Assembly (NCBI GenBank): GCA_903905685.1 | Contig: CAIVHI010000138.1 | Span: 1-6,296, forward strand | Length of the DNA: 6,296 bases | Direction: 5' to 3' | Source: an uncultured Bacteroidota bacterium | GTDB taxonomy: Bacteria > Bacteroidota > Bacteroidia > Chitinophagales > Chitinophagaceae | Part shown: one piece after another, positions 5,839 through 6,296 of the stretch | Layout: every line of letters starts with the position of its first letter | Position numbering within the stretch: the first letter of the stretch is position 1 | The notes under the pieces: model-generated | Seen by the model: the letters and a program-made list of their open reading frames with translations, nothing else | What the model was told of the DNA's origin: nothing | Database searches by the model: none | Translations under genes and position numbers: made by a program

Positions 5839-6296
5839 ATGAAAAACAGTCTCGTAATAGCTATACTTTTAATGTCCTCGTCTCTATCTGCGCAGACCAT
5901 TTCTACTGTAGTGGGTAATGGTGTTCCAGGGTTCGCAGGCGACTTTGGTCCCGCCAGTGCTGCCGAGTTGAATAATGTAAACTCCATCTTTGTTGACCCA
6001 ATCGGGCTGGTGTATTTGTCTGATGCCCTCAATCAGCGTATCAGGCAATTAAAAGATTTCGTCACTATCATCACTTCTGCCGGTGACGGTATTGCAGGCT
6101 ACAGTAGCGATGGCATCCTTGCCACGACTTCGGAGCTTAACCAACCCGGCGGTGTCGTAGCCGATGCGCACGGAAATATCTACATCGGCGACTACTACAA
6201 TAATCGAATCCGCAAGGTTGCATTTGGCACAGGCATTATATCCACCATCGGGGGGACTGGAGCAATGGGATACGGCGGCGACGGCGGTCCCGCAAC
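5839..6296 (+). CDS. Secreted NHL-repeat (beta-propeller) protein, 3'-truncated
   Basis: The reading frame starts at ATG 5839 and stays open to the window edge (152 complete codons). Residues 1-18 form a signal peptide: Lys2, a hydrophobic core, then SLSA before Gln19, a good cleavage site. From residue 20 on there are NHL-type repeats. Unit 1 runs from TISTVVGNG through GFAGDFGPA to a VDPIGLVYLSD strand and NQRIRQL. Unit 2 runs from TIITSAGDG through GYSSDG and VVADAHGNIYIGD to YYNNRIRKV. Unit 3 begins ISTIGGTG and GYGGDGGPA. This layout is typical of exported NHL propeller proteins of Bacteroidota, which often end in a type IX secretion sorting domain; that end is not in view. Ligand and function are unknown. 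The 120-nt spacer and probable terminator upstream suggest it is not part of the cco operon. Start choice is supported by the signal peptide. Confidence 0.85.
   Translation, partial: MKNSLVIAILLMSSSLSAQTISTVVGNGVPGFAGDFGPASAAELNNVNSIFVDPIGLVYLSDALNQRIRQLKDFVTIITSAGDGIAGYSSDGILATTSELNQPGGVVADAHGNIYIGDYYNNRIRKVAFGTGIISTIGGTGAMGYGGDGGPA

Overview
The window is most likely chromosomal DNA from a member of the Bacteroidota, plausibly a Chitinophagia-, Saprospiria- or Sphingobacteriia-type lineage. The evidence is a fused CcoN-CcoO protein, a CcoP with one c-type heme site and a long membrane N-terminus, start codons preceded by A/T-rich sequence instead of clear Shine-Dalgarno sites, and a secreted NHL-repeat protein of the kind common in that phylum. 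This assignment rests on family knowledge and gene order; no database search was possible.

Positions 1-5718 are one block of six genes on the + strand for a cbb3-type (high oxygen affinity) cytochrome c oxidase and its assembly factors. In order they are: the 3' part of ccoNO (catalytic subunit fused to a monoheme cytochrome c subunit, 5' end outside the window), a small ccoQ-like gene, ccoP (cytochrome c subunit), ccoG (polyferredoxin assembly factor), ccoH (FixH-type assembly factor) and a six-helix TauE/SafE (DsbD_2)-type membrane protein with a Cys4-His tail. Spacing is tight except for 79 nt between ccoP and ccoG, which holds a perfect 12-bp hairpin, and 54 nt of A/T-rich leader before ccoH. 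The copper ATPase gene ccoI and the small ccoS gene are not in the window; in related genomes they usually lie upstream of ccoN, so they may be just off the left edge.

Working model: electrons enter through the c-type hemes of CcoP and the CcoO half of CcoNO and reach the heme b / heme b3-CuB centre in the CcoN half, where O2 is reduced. CcoG, CcoH and possibly the SafE-like protein support copper handling and assembly.

Positions 5719-5838 are a 120-nt A/T-rich spacer with a probable terminator (5762-5792). At 5839 an unrelated gene starts: a signal peptide followed by NHL/beta-propeller repeats, cut off by the right edge.

I saw no RNA gene, CRISPR array, insertion sequence or other mobile element. 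This is an ordinary respiratory locus. The points most worth a second look are the duplicated membrane hairpin at the CcoP N-terminus, the Cys4-His tail of the SafE-like protein and the hairpin between ccoP and ccoG.
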